From Gammaproteobacteria bacterium (GTDB lineage Bacteria; Pseudomonadota; Gammaproteobacteria; Burkholderiales; Rhodocyclaceae): 64,000 nucleotides of DNA. The position numbers and the translations under genes were made by a program. The stretch covers positions 111,607 to 175,606 of the forward strand of contig JAHJPX010000004.1 of NCBI GenBank assembly GCA_018819515.1, written 5' to 3'. The notes under the pieces were generated by a model that worked only from the letters and a program-made list of their open reading frames with translations, was not told the origin of the DNA and did no database searches. This document shows positions 1 to 8,491 of the stretch, one piece after another; the stretch's first letter is position 1; each line of letters begins with the position of its first letter.

Positions 1-368
1 CGACCTCGCGCTCGATGCGCCGCATCGGCAAGATCACCGGCCGCTCGGACGACATGCTGATCATCCGCGGCGTCAATGTCTTCCCGTCGCAGATCGAGGA
101 GCAGATCCTCAAGACGCCGAAGCTCTCGCCGCATTACCTGATCGAGGTCGATCGCGACGGCCATCTCGACACCGTGACGGTGAACGTCGAAATGAAGCCC
201 GAACACGCCACCGCCACGAGTGCCGAAAGGGAGTATGCGGCCCACGAACTGGCGCACCACATCAAGTCCTACATCGGCATTTCGACCCACGTCGAAGTCA
301 AGGCCGTTGGCACCATCGAGCGCTCGGTCGGCAAGGCCAAGCGCGTGATCGACCGGCGACCGCGGTAG
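1..368 (+). CDS. paaK: Phenylacetate-CoA ligase, C-terminal part (cut by window start)
   Basis: The C-terminal ~120 residues of an AMP-forming phenylacetate-CoA ligase, which activates phenylacetate (or a related aryl acid) with ATP and CoA in the cytoplasm. The frame is open to the first base, so the true start lies outside the window. The GKITGRSDDMLIIRG motif and the FPSQIEEQIL segment are the hinge and small C-terminal domain of the family. It is a paralogue of the complete gene at 917-2218. The DNA of the shared hinge segment is almost identical between the two, which suggests recent duplication or gene conversion. Family assignment is firm; the exact aryl substrate is not readable from this part. 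Confidence 0.9.
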   Translation, partial: TSRSMRRIGKITGRSDDMLIIRGVNVFPSQIEEQILKTPKLSPHYLIEVDRDGHLDTVTVNVEMKPEHATATSAEREYAAHELAHHIKSYIGISTHVEVKAVGTIERSVGKAKRVIDRRPR

Positions 369-421
369 GCGGGCGCTCCATGACGAACCAGAACTTCTTT
401 TTCGAAAACGAGGTTGCCACC

Positions 422-904
422 ATGAACGAGGATACCGCGGCGTGGGAGAAGTTTCTCTATGTCCTGGAATGGGTGCTGGCGGTGCAGGTGCGCTACGCCA
501 ACAACCTGCGCCATAGCCTGGTCAGCATCAATTTCCACGACCAGAAGACGCTTGGCGACACCTACGGCGCCAAGGATGCCTTGCAGATGCTGATCGCGCT
601 GGCCGGCCAGTTGCGCAGTTCGCTGCGCAAGACCGACCTGGTGGCGCGCAACGGGACGACGATCTGGGTGATGATCCCCTTCGTCACGCCAGAGTCGGTG
701 CTGTCCAAAGTGTCGCAGATCGTCGAAATCGCCGCCGCCAACGGCCTCGACATCGTCGACCGCGATATCTCGATCTACTCGATTCCGGATGCCGGCATCC
801 TCGAAGGCCAGGACTTCAAGACGGCCGAGGATTTCCTCGATTTCATCGGCGAACAGAAGAACGTCGCCATGCGATGGGAAGGCTGCGCCAAGACCTCCAA
901 CTGA
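422..904 (+). CDS. Degenerate GGDEF-like protein
   Basis: A soluble protein of about 160 residues. The stretch DLVARNGTTIWVMIPF has the spacing of the diguanylate cyclase active-site loop (DLVARYGGDEFVVLLP in active enzymes), but GGDEF is replaced by GTTIW, so cyclase activity is very unlikely. It may sense nucleotides, bind a partner, or simply be a relic. ATG 422 is preferred because GAGG stands eight bases before it; an in-frame ATG at 380 has no clear ribosome site. The gene lies between the two phenylacetate-CoA ligase genes and probably shares their transcript. Function is unknown. Confidence 0.6.
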   Translation: MNEDTAAWEKFLYVLEWVLAVQVRYANNLRHSLVSINFHDQKTLGDTYGAKDALQMLIALAGQLRSSLRKTDLVARNGTTIWVMIPFVTPESVLSKVSQIVEIAAANGLDIVDRDISIYSIPDAGILEGQDFKTAEDFLDFIGEQKNVAMRWEGCAKTSN

Positions 905-916
905 ACTCGTACCGAT

Positions 917-2218
917 TTGCGTTCCCCTGTTGCGGCCCTCGAGCCGATAGAAACCGCCAGCCGCGACGAGATCGCGGCACTGCAACTTTCCCGCCTCAAG
1001 AAGACCCTGACCTGGGCTTACGAGCGGGTGCCGCACACTCGCGCCAAATTCGAGGCCGCCGGCGCACATCCCGACGACCTGAAGTCGCTTGCCGATCTGG
1101 CGAAATTCCCCTTCACCACCAAGGCCGACCTGCGCGACACCTATCCCTTCGGGATGTTCGCGGTGCCGATGGACGACGTGGTGCGGGTGCATGCTTCCAG
1201 CGGTACGACCGGCAAGCCCACGGTGGTCGGCTACACGCAGAACGACATCGACACCTGGGCCGGCATCATGGCGCGCTCGCTACGCGCCGCCGGCGCGACG
1301 CGCTCGGACATCATCCACGTCACGCATGGCTACGGTCTGTTCACCGGCGGCCTCGGCGTCCATTACGGCGCCGAGCGGCTCGGCTGCACGGTGGTGCCGA
1401 TTTCCGGCGGCCAGACCGAGCGGCAGGTGCAACTGATCCGGGATTTCAAGGCGACCATGATCGTCGGCACACCCTCCTACGTGCTCAACATCGTCGACGA
1501 AATGGAACGCCTCGGCATCGACCCGGCGAGCACGACGCTGAAGCGCGGCATGTTCGGCGCCGAACCCTGGGGCGAAAGCATGCGCAACGAATTGCAGACG
1601 CGGCTGGGCATCAAGGCCATGGATCTCTATGGCCTCTCGGAAGTCATGGGGCCGGGGGTCGCCGCCGAATGCATCGAGACCCAGGACGGTCCGACGATCT
1701 GGGAAGACCACTTCTACCCGGAAATCATCAACCCCGAGACCGGCGCGGTGCTGCCCGAAGGCTCGCATGGCGAACTGGTGTTCACCTCCCTGACCAAGGA
1801 AGCGCTGCCCATCATTCGTTACCGCACGCGCGACCTGACCCGCCTGCTGCCGCCGAACGCGCGCGCCTTCCGCCGCATCGGCAAGATCACCGGCCGCTCG
1901 GACGATATGCTGATCATCCGCGGCGTCAATGTTTTCCCGTCGCAGATCGAGGAGCAGATTCTCAAGGTGGCCAAGCTCTCGCCCCACTATCTGCTGGAAG
2001 TCTCCCGCCGCGGCCATATGGACGAACTCGACGTGCGCGTGGAAACGAAGCCCGACGTGATTTCCGAAGCGGAACGCGAAGCTGCCGCGCGCGAACTGCA
2101 ACACCACATCAAGTCGCTGATCGGCATCAACACCCGCATCCATGTCCAGAGCGTCGGCACCATCGAGCGCTCGCAGGGTAAAGCGAAGCGCGTCCTCGAC
2201 CTGCGTCCGAAGGAATGA
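917..2218 (+). CDS. paaK: Phenylacetate-CoA ligase
   Basis: A complete 433-residue AMP-forming phenylacetate-CoA ligase, the usual length for PaaK. Near residue 95 it has the phosphate-binding motif SSGTTGKPTVVGYT. The middle of the protein carries DLYGLSEVMGPG, the family's aryl-acid pocket region, and the C-terminal hinge GKITGRSDDMLIIRG contains the adenylation-domain signature. It makes phenylacetyl-CoA, the entry step of the paa ring-epoxidation route or of anaerobic aromatic degradation. No paaABCDE genes are seen on this side, so which pathway it feeds is open. The start is a TTG at 917, chosen because the family N-terminus begins a few residues later. The following small gene starts four bases after its stop. 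Confidence 0.92.
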   Translation: MRSPVAALEPIETASRDEIAALQLSRLKKTLTWAYERVPHTRAKFEAAGAHPDDLKSLADLAKFPFTTKADLRDTYPFGMFAVPMDDVVRVHASSGTTGKPTVVGYTQNDIDTWAGIMARSLRAAGATRSDIIHVTHGYGLFTGGLGVHYGAERLGCTVVPISGGQTERQVQLIRDFKATMIVGTPSYVLNIVDEMERLGIDPASTTLKRGMFGAEPWGESMRNELQTRLGIKAMDLYGLSEVMGPGVAAECIETQDGPTIWEDHFYPEIINPETGAVLPEGSHGELVFTSLTKEALPIIRYRTRDLTRLLPPNARAFRRIGKITGRSDDMLIIRGVNVFPSQIEEQILKVAKLSPHYLLEVSRRGHMDELDVRVETKPDVISEAEREAAARELQHHIKSLIGINTRIHVQSVGTIERSQGKAKRVLDLRPKE

Positions 2219-2222
2219 ACCC

Positions 2223-2447
2223 ATGAAACCGCATCACTGGCCCTACACCTCCATCGCCATGTTTTTGCTCGGCGCCGTCTGCACCGTGGTCGGCATCGTC
2301 GCCCTGGCCGGCATTGGTGAGGCCATTCATCCGCTGCTGGCGGACGAAGGCACCGGGATCGCCATGATCGCCACCGCCATCGCGCTGTTTCTCACCGGTG
2401 CCTTTCCGCTGGTGCTCCGCCGGCTGGCGGAAAAAGAAGGGGCGTGA
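2223..2447 (+). CDS. Small two-helix membrane protein
   Basis: A 74-residue protein with two hydrophobic segments (about residues 11-31 and 45-65) and a charged C-terminus (RRLAEKEGA), so probably a small inner-membrane protein. ATG 2223 follows the paaK stop by four bases and lies close to its end, consistent with cotranscription. Its stop overlaps the GTG start of the methyltransferase (GTGA), so the two are likely translationally coupled. I do not recognise the family. Confidence 0.6.
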   Translation: MKPHHWPYTSIAMFLLGAVCTVVGIVALAGIGEAIHPLLADEGTGIAMIATAIALFLTGAFPLVLRRLAEKEGA

Positions 2448-3184
2448 AAACGAACAAGGACCACTTCTCCGGTCACGCCGCCGACTACGCGAAGTTCCGC
2501 CCCGGCTACCCGGAAGCGTTGTTCGACTGGATCGCTGCGCAAACGCCCGGCCACGACCTCGTCTGGGATTGCGGCTGCGGCAACGGCCAGGCGTCGCTGC
2601 CGTTGGCCGAACGCTATCGGCGTGTCGCCGCGACTGACTTTTCCGCGGAACAGATCGCGCAGGCAGCGCCCGATCCGCACATCGAGTATCGCGTCGCAGC
2701 GGCCGAATCGAGCGGCCTGCCCGACCACTGCGCCGATGTCGTCACCATCGCCCAGGCGCTGCACTGGTTCGACTTCGATCGTTTCTACCCCGAAGTTCGC
2801 CGCGTCGTGAAACCGGGCGGGCTGATCGTCGCCTGGACCTATCAACTGCTGCGCGGCGGGCCGACAATCAACGCCCTGCTCGACGACTTCTACCGCAACA
2901 CGCTCGGCCCGCACTGGCCGCCCGAGCGCAAGTGGGTCGATCTCGCCTATCAGGGCATGCCCTTTCCGTTCGAGGAAATCGCCGCGCCGCCGTTCGAGAT
3001 CCACCTGCGCTGGACGCTCGCCGACCTGCTCGCCTATCTCGGCACCTGGTCGGCAACGCGGCGCTGCATCAAAGCCGAAGGCCGCGATCCGATGCCCGCA
3101 CTCAGCGAACGGCTGGCGCCGTACTGGGGCGAAGGCGCGCGCGAGATCGTCTGGCCGATCATACTCAAGGCCGGCCATGTCTGA
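2444..3184 (+). CDS. Class I SAM-dependent methyltransferase
   Basis: A 246-residue soluble methyltransferase of the methyltransferase-11 type. The SAM site is visible as WDCGCGNGQ (motif I, about residues 40-48), followed by VAATDFS at the end of strand 2, and ALHWFDFDRFYPEVRRVVKP, typical of the YafE/SmtA-like group. The substrate cannot be deduced. GTG 2444 overlaps the previous stop, and its own last eight bases overlap the start of srkA. The codons for the VAATDFS segment (2619-2642) match the dispersed 24-base repeat at about 20 of 24 positions, with the TTT and ACT codons that are otherwise uncommon here. This may be chance, because the motif is conserved in the family. Confidence 0.85.
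   Translation: MKTNKDHFSGHAADYAKFRPGYPEALFDWIAAQTPGHDLVWDCGCGNGQASLPLAERYRRVAATDFSAEQIAQAAPDPHIEYRVAAAESSGLPDHCADVVTIAQALHWFDFDRFYPEVRRVVKPGGLIVAWTYQLLRGGPTINALLDDFYRNTLGPHWPPERKWVDLAYQGMPFPFEEIAAPPFEIHLRWTLADLLAYLGTWSATRRCIKAEGRDPMPALSERLAPYWGEGAREIVWPIILKAGHV
2619..2642 (+). repeat. Degenerate match to the 24-base dispersed repeat
   Basis: This stretch inside the methyltransferase gene differs from the repeat consensus (GGCGTATCACCACGGCTGAC then a T run) at about four of 24 positions. It is read in a different phase from the other coding copies and coincides with a motif conserved in the protein family, so it may be convergence rather than an inserted copy. Confidence 0.35.
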
Positions 3185-4157
3185 GGCGCCGCCCTACGCC
3201 GGCCTGACGCCGGATACCGTGCTCGACGCGCTGGAGAGCGTCGGCCTGCGTTGCGACGGCCGCCAGCAGGCACTCAACAGCTTTGAAAACCGCGTCTATC
3301 AAATCGGCATCGAGGACGACAAACCTCTGGTCGCCAAGTTCTACCGCCCCGGACGCTGGTCCGATGCGGAAATACTGGAGGAACACGCCTTCGTCGCCGA
3401 ACTCGCCGCCGCCGAGATTCCCGCCGTGCCGGCGCTGGAACTGAACGGCACGACGCTGAACGCCCATGGCGGCTTCCGCTTCGCCGTGTTTCCGCGCCAG
3501 GGTGGGCGAGCGCCGGAGGTCGACGCTCCAGGCGTACGCGAGTGGCTGGGCCGCTTCATTGGCCGCATCCACGCGGTCGGCGCCACGAGACCCTTCCGTT
3601 CCCGTCCCGCGCTGACAAAAGTCAGCCATGGCGACACGCCGAGGAATTACCTGCTCGAGCACGATTTCATCCCGCCCGACCTGCTGCCGGCGTGGGAGAG
3701 TGTGGTCAGCCAGGCGCTCGACGGCGTTGCCTACTGCTACGAGCGTGCGGGCAACGTGAAGACACTGCGCCTGCACGGCGACTGCCATCTCGGCAACGTG
3801 TTATGGACGGACGACGGGCCGCACTTCGTCGACTTCGACGATGCGCGCTCGGGACCGGCGATCCAGGACTTGTGGATGCTGCTCTCCGGCGAGCGCGAGC
3901 AGATGGTGCGGCAGTTCGGCGAAATCATCGACGGCTACGAGCAGTTCGCCGACTTCGATCCGCGCGAGATGCACCTGGTCGAGGCGCTGCGCACCCTGCG
4001 ACTGATTTTCTACAGCGCCTGGATCGCCCGCCGCTGGCACGACCCGGCCTTCCCCGCCGCCTTTCCCTGGTTCAACACCCAGCACTACTGGCAGGATCGC
4101 ATTCTCGAACTGCGCGAACAGATCGCGCTGATGGACGAGCCACCGCTGCCGGTATAG
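3177..4157 (+). CDS. srkA: Stress response kinase A (Ser/Thr protein kinase)
   Basis: A 326-residue cytoplasmic kinase of the SrkA/YihE/RdoA family, which has an aminoglycoside phosphotransferase fold and in E. coli counters stress-induced death and supports the Cpx envelope response. Key motifs are VAKFYRP (ATP-binding lysine), RLHGDCHLGNVLW (catalytic loop) and FVDFDDA (metal-binding aspartate). The order of motifs and the end FPWFNTQHYW follow the E. coli protein closely. Residues ~147-155 (TKVSHGDTP) are encoded by a reverse copy of the 24-base dispersed repeat at 3617-3640. They replace a short GLN-type segment before the conserved EYL/NYLL in E. coli. The start ATG overlaps the previous gene by eight bases. 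Confidence 0.93.
   Translation: MSEAPPYAGLTPDTVLDALESVGLRCDGRQQALNSFENRVYQIGIEDDKPLVAKFYRPGRWSDAEILEEHAFVAELAAAEIPAVPALELNGTTLNAHGGFRFAVFPRQGGRAPEVDAPGVREWLGRFIGRIHAVGATRPFRSRPALTKVSHGDTPRNYLLEHDFIPPDLLPAWESVVSQALDGVAYCYERAGNVKTLRLHGDCHLGNVLWTDDGPHFVDFDDARSGPAIQDLWMLLSGEREQMVRQFGEIIDGYEQFADFDPREMHLVEALRTLRLIFYSAWIARRWHDPAFPAAFPWFNTQHYWQDRILELREQIALMDEPPLPV
3617..3640 (-). repeat. 24-base dispersed repeat, reverse copy inside srkA
   Basis: The plus strand reads AAAAGTCAGCCATGGCGACA then CGCC, the reverse complement of the family unit with two or three changes. It lies in frame in srkA and encodes KVSHGDTP. This is a copy of the window-wide repeat described in the findings. Confidence 0.75.
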
Positions 4158-4167
4158 GCTGTTGCGC

Positions 4168-4719
<552 letters not shown>

Positions 4720-4720
4720 C

Positions 4721-5467
4721 TCAAACCGGGTTGTCGATATCGACGAACTGGCAATCGAGTCCGAACTTCTCCGCGAGATGCGCGCCCAGCGCCATGACGC
4801 CGAATCTCTCGGTCGCGTGGTGGCCGGCGGCGATGTAGGGCACCCCGGTTTCGCGCGCGAGATGGAAGGTCTGCTCGGATATCTCGCCACTGATGAAGCA
4901 GTCCGCACCTGCCGATATGGCTTCCTCGAAAATGCCCTGCGCACCGCCGCTGCACCAGGCCAACCTCGTCACCTGCCGGTTGGCGTCACCGACGACCATC
5001 GGCGCCCGACCGAGCAGCTTTTCCAGTGCGGCGGCAATGGCCGCCGCCGGGGCCACAGCAGGCGGCGTACCGACGAAGCCGATGTCCTGCTCGCCGAAGC
5101 GCCCCTCAATGCGCCAACCGGCCCGCCTTGCCAGTTCGGCGTTGTTGCCAAGATCGGGATGGGCATCGAGCGGCAGATGATAGGCGAACAGGTTCAGATC
5201 GCCGCCGATCAGCGTCGCCATCCGCCTGCGGCGGATGCCGGTGACGCGAAGGTCATCGCTCTTCCAGAACCAGCCGTGATGGACGAGTACCGCGTCTGCC
5301 TTTCGGCGTATGGCTTCGTCAAGCAGCGCTTGGCTGGCAGTGACGCCGCAGACGACGCGGCGCACCTCGGCGCGTCCTTCCACTTGCAGGCCGTTTGGGC
5401 AATAATCCCGAAAGCACGCGGTCTCCAGAAGTCCGTCCAGATAATTGCGCAGTTCCTCACGATGCAT
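4721..5467 (-). CDS. Nif3-like dinuclear metal-centre protein (YbgI type)
   Basis: A 248-residue member of the Nif3/YbgI/GTP cyclohydrolase I type 2 family, which forms toroidal hexamers with two metal ions per subunit. Metal ligands are visible in LVHHGWFW (about residues 62-69) and in YHLPLDAH, and near the C-terminus in AAGHHATERFG. The biochemical role of the family is unsettled; a link to metal handling or to NAD/quinone metabolism has been proposed. It is convergent with msrA and divergent from the DegS-like gene 39 bases away. In betaproteobacteria it commonly adjoins degS/mucD-like and tat genes, as here. Confidence 0.9.
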   Translation of the reverse strand: MHREELRNYLDGLLETACFRDYCPNGLQVEGRAEVRRVVCGVTASQALLDEAIRRKADAVLVHHGWFWKSDDLRVTGIRRRRMATLIGGDLNLFAYHLPLDAHPDLGNNAELARRAGWRIEGRFGEQDIGFVGTPPAVAPAAAIAAALEKLLGRAPMVVGDANRQVTRLAWCSGGAQGIFEEAISAGADCFISGEISEQTFHLARETGVPYIAAGHHATERFGVMALGAHLAEKFGLDCQFVDIDNPV

Positions 5468-5506
5468 ATTCTTGCTCCTGATCCAAGCTCATAGTGTAGA
5501 CCGCCC

Positions 5507-6667
5507 ATGAAACGCATCTGGCTCATTTTCGCCCAAGCCGTCACGGTAGCCGTGGCCCTACTGTTCGTCGTGCAAACGCTGAAACCCGAATGGCTGGCCT
5601 GGCGCGGGGAGGTCGGCGCGGGCGCAGTCGATGTCGTCGCCGTCAGGGAAGCGACACCTGCCAGCGACGGCCGGCGGCCGACTTCCTACGCCGACGCGGC
5701 CATGCGCGCCGTGCCGTCCGTGGTACATGTCTTCACCACCCAGGAAATCCGTGCCTCGCGCCATCCGCTGGCCAACGACCCATTCTGGTACCACTTCTTC
5801 GGCGACCGGGGTGCGGAAACGCAGCGCCGCTCGGGGCTCGGCAGCGGCGTGGTGGTTTCCGAAGAGGGTTTCATCCTGACCAATTACCATGTCGTCGAGG
5901 CCGCCGACGATATCGAGGTCGCCAGCAACGACGGGCGAAAATTCTCGGCCAAGGTAGTCGGTACCGACCCGGAATCGGATCTCGCCGTGCTGCGGGTTTC
6001 CGCGGACGCCCACCTGCCTCCCATCGCCTTCGCCAATTCCGATGCACTGCGCGTCGGCGATGTGGTGCTGGCCATCGGCAATCCCTTCGGCGTGGGCCAG
6101 ACGGTCACCTCGGGCATCGTCTCCGCGCTCGGACGCAGCCATCTCGGCATCAACACTTTCGAGAATTTCATCCAGACCGACGCGGCGGTGAATCCCGGCA
6201 ATTCGGGCGGCGCACTGGTGGACAGCAACGGCAGCCTGGTCGGCATCAACACCGCCATCTACTCGCAAAGCGGTGGCTCCATGGGCATCGGCTTCGCCAT
6301 TCCGGTTTCCCTGGCGCGCAACATCATGGAACAGATCATCAAGACCGGCGGTGTCACGCGGGGCTGGATCGGGGTCGAGGTTCAGGAGATCACCACCGAT
6401 CTGGCCGAGTCCTTCGGCATGCCGGACACGAAGGGCGCACTGATCGCCGGGGTGATGCGCGGCAGTCCGGCCGACAAGGCCGGCATCCGGCCGGGCGACG
6501 TGCTGCTCGCCATCGGCGGCCGCGAAATCAAGGACGCCGAAAACATGCTGGAATTGATCGCCGCGCTGAAGCCGGGCAGTCCGGGCCGCATCGGCCTGCG
6601 CCGGAACGGCAAGGAACTCGAGGTTCAGGCAATCATCGGCAAGCGACCGATGCCGCCGCGCGACTGA
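5507..6667 (+). CDS. DegS/AlgW-type periplasmic serine protease
   Basis: A 386-residue trypsin-like protease anchored by one N-terminal membrane helix (residues ~8-24), with the rest in the periplasm. The catalytic triad is readable: His in LTNYHVVEA, Asp in SDLAVLRV and Ser in VNPGNSGGAL. A single C-terminal PDZ domain (about residues 285-380) ends the protein. One PDZ plus a membrane anchor fits DegS/AlgW, the sensor that starts RseA/MucA cleavage in the sigma-E envelope response, rather than the soluble two-PDZ DegP. It ends flush against the convergent tatC gene. Confidence 0.9.
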   Translation: MKRIWLIFAQAVTVAVALLFVVQTLKPEWLAWRGEVGAGAVDVVAVREATPASDGRRPTSYADAAMRAVPSVVHVFTTQEIRASRHPLANDPFWYHFFGDRGAETQRRSGLGSGVVVSEEGFILTNYHVVEAADDIEVASNDGRKFSAKVVGTDPESDLAVLRVSADAHLPPIAFANSDALRVGDVVLAIGNPFGVGQTVTSGIVSALGRSHLGINTFENFIQTDAAVNPGNSGGALVDSNGSLVGINTAIYSQSGGSMGIGFAIPVSLARNIMEQIIKTGGVTRGWIGVEVQEITTDLAESFGMPDTKGALIAGVMRGSPADKAGIRPGDVLLAIGGREIKDAENMLELIAALKPGSPGRIGLRRNGKELEVQAIIGKRPMPPRD

Positions 6668-7468
6668 TTACGAATCTCCGGCCTTGTCGAGTTCCCGTTC
6701 CATTTCCGCGTCGGTCGGCGGCTGATAGTCACCTTCGCCAGTCGCAGCTTCCGGCCGTCGGCCGGTAAACCTGGCGATCAGCAGACCCAGTTCGTACAGC
6801 AGGCACATCGGCAGCGCCAGCATGAATTGAGACACGACGTCCGGCGGCGTGACGATGGCGGCGATCACGAAGGCGCCGACGATCACGTAGGGGCGCGCGT
6901 CCTTGAGTTTCTCGATGCTGACCACGCCGAAACGCGCCAGCAGAATGACCACCACGGGAACCTCGAAGGTGATGCCGAAGGCGAGAAACATGGTCATGAC
7001 GAACGACAGGTACTGCTCGATATCCGGCGCCGGCGTGATGCTCTGCGGCGCGAACTGGGCGATGAACTTGAATACCGTATTGAAGACGAAGAAGTAGCAA
7101 AACGCGACGCCCAACAGAAACAGCAAGGTGCTGCCCAGCACCAGCGGCAGGCCGAAACGCTTTTCGTGCTCATACAGACCAGGCGCGACAAAAGCCCAGG
7201 CCTGGTAAAGCACGAACGGCAAGGCCAGCGCGAAGGCGGCCATCAGAGTCACCTTGATCGGCACCATGAACGGCGTGACGACGCCGGTGGCGATCATCTT
7301 TGTGCCCGTCGGCAACGTGGCGATCATTGGTTTCGCCAGCAGATCATAGACCTCGGCCGACCACGGCACCAGCGCCACGAATACGAGCAGCACCGCCCCC
7401 AGCGCCCACATCACTCGACCGCGCAGTTCGATCAGGTGGGAAATGAAGGTTTCCTGGAGGTCCGCCAT
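6668..7468 (-). CDS. tatC: Twin-arginine translocase subunit TatC
   Basis: A 266-residue inner-membrane protein with six hydrophobic helices, the core of the Tat translocase that recognises the twin-arginine signal peptide of folded exported proteins. Family features are the cytoplasmic start FISHLIELRGR (HLxELR), FVAPGLYEHEK after the second helix, and GITFEVPV. It follows tatB by one base in a leftward tatA-tatB-tatC run at the end of the histidine operon, a layout common in betaproteobacteria. Confidence 0.96.
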   Translation of the reverse strand: MADLQETFISHLIELRGRVMWALGAVLLVFVALVPWSAEVYDLLAKPMIATLPTGTKMIATGVVTPFMVPIKVTLMAAFALALPFVLYQAWAFVAPGLYEHEKRFGLPLVLGSTLLFLLGVAFCYFFVFNTVFKFIAQFAPQSITPAPDIEQYLSFVMTMFLAFGITFEVPVVVILLARFGVVSIEKLKDARPYVIVGAFVIAAIVTPPDVVSQFMLALPMCLLYELGLLIARFTGRRPEAATGEGDYQPPTDAEMERELDKAGDS

Positions 7469-7469
7469 G

Positions 7470-7847
7470 TCAGACCTTCGGTTTGTCGGCGCCGGCGGAA
7501 GTCAGCGGTGGCGATACGCCGGCGGAATCCGTTGCAGCCGCCGTTTCGGGCTTATCGGCGATGCCCTGGGCGATGGACTCGTTCAGCGAGGTCTCGACCG
7601 ACTTCATGTGCGCGCCGACCGATTGCTCCATGTCCTTGGCCTGCTCGGCGACCTGCTGTTGGAGCTTCTTGAGGTCTTCGACCTGCATCTCGCGGTTGAT
7701 GTCCGCCTTGACATCGCTGACATAGCGCTGCAGGCGGCCCAGCAGGTGCCCAGCGGTGCGCGCCACCTTCGGCAACCGCTCGGGGCCGACGACGATCAGC
7801 GCCACCACGGCGATGAGCGCAAGTTCAGAAAAGCCGATGTCGAACAT
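7470..7847 (-). CDS. tatB: Sec-independent translocase protein TatB
   Basis: A 125-residue TatB with an N-terminal membrane helix, MFDIGFSELALIAVVALIVV, the GPERLP hinge that separates TatB from TatA, and an amphipathic helix rich in lysine and glutamate. It forms the signal-peptide receptor with TatC. The variable C-terminal tail holds residues ~110-117, GVSPPLTS, encoded by a copy of the 24-base dispersed repeat (7498-7520). The tail is not conserved in the family, so the insertion is probably tolerated. Confidence 0.95.
   Translation of the reverse strand: MFDIGFSELALIAVVALIVVGPERLPKVARTAGHLLGRLQRYVSDVKADINREMQVEDLKKLQQQVAEQAKDMEQSVGAHMKSVETSLNESIAQGIADKPETAAATDSAGVSPPLTSAGADKPKV
7498..7520 (-). 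repeat. 24-base dispersed repeat inside the tatB tail
   Basis: The plus strand reads GAAGTCAGCGGTGGCGATAC then GCC, the reverse complement of the family unit. It is in frame with tatB and in the phase that encodes GVSPPLTS, the same phase as the copies in mshM and the pseudopilin. Confidence 0.75.
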
Positions 7848-7912
7848 ATTCGGGGGCCCTAACGAAACGAGCGGGGCTCACCCGCTCGTTCGGAAGCACG
7901 CGGGGGAAGGCC

Positions 7913-8128
7913 TCAGACCTTCTCCTTCTTGGCCTCGCCTTCAATGGTATGGCCGACCTTTTCCGGGTCGGCCGGTTTGTCGTCGGCGGTGCCTTCCTTC
8001 ATGCCTTCCTTGAAGCCCTTGACCGCGCCGCCGAGATCCTGGCCGATGTTGCGCAGCTTCTTGGTGCCGAAGACCAGCATGACGATGACCAGAACGATCA
8101 ACCAGTGCCAGATACTCAAACTACCCAT
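7913..8128 (-). CDS. tatA: Sec-independent translocase protein TatA
   Basis: A 71-residue TatA. The protein starts MGSLSIWHWLIVLVIVMLVF, a short membrane helix, followed by the FGTKKLRNIGQDLGGAVKGFK amphipathic region that marks the family. It oligomerises to form the variable pore of the Tat system. It lies first in the tatABC run, twelve bases after hinT, with a 65-base gap before tatB. Confidence 0.95.
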   Translation of the reverse strand: MGSLSIWHWLIVLVIVMLVFGTKKLRNIGQDLGGAVKGFKEGMKEGTADDKPADPEKVGHTIEGEAKKEKV

Positions 8129-8140
8129 GTCTCTCTCCCG

Positions 8141-8491
8141 TTACTCCCTCGGCATCATCCGCCCGAGAGGTTCGGGGCCGCCGAGAATGTGAATGTGTAA
8201 ATGATACACCTCCTGCCGGCCCACCCTGCCCGTGTTGATGATGGTCCGGAAACCGTCGGTGAGCCCCTGCGAGCGGGCCAGTTCACCCAGCTTGGCCATC
8301 AGTTTGCCGAGCACCGCCTGGTGGCTCATGTCGGCCTCGTTCAGCGAGGCGATATGCTGCTTCGGAATGACCATGAAGTGTACGGGCGCCTGCGGATTGA
8401 TGTCGTGGAAGGCGAAGATGTCCTCGTCTTCGTACACCTTCTTCGATGGAATCTCGCCGCTGGCGATACGGCAAAAGATGCAGTCGCTCAT
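8141..8491 (-). CDS. hinT: HIT-family nucleotide-binding protein (HinT)
   Basis: A 116-residue HIT protein. The catalytic HLHIH motif is near residues 97-101, and MSDCIFCRIASGEIP at the start has the two cysteines common in bacterial HinT. The family hydrolyses purine nucleoside phosphoramidates. It overlaps the end of hisE by four bases (ATGA), so it is translated as part of the histidine-tat transcript, the normal position in betaproteobacteria. Confidence 0.95.
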   Translation of the reverse strand: MSDCIFCRIASGEIPSKKVYEDEDIFAFHDINPQAPVHFMVIPKQHIASLNEADMSHQAVLGKLMAKLGELARSQGLTDGFRTIINTGRVGRQEVYHLHIHILGGPEPLGRMMPRE

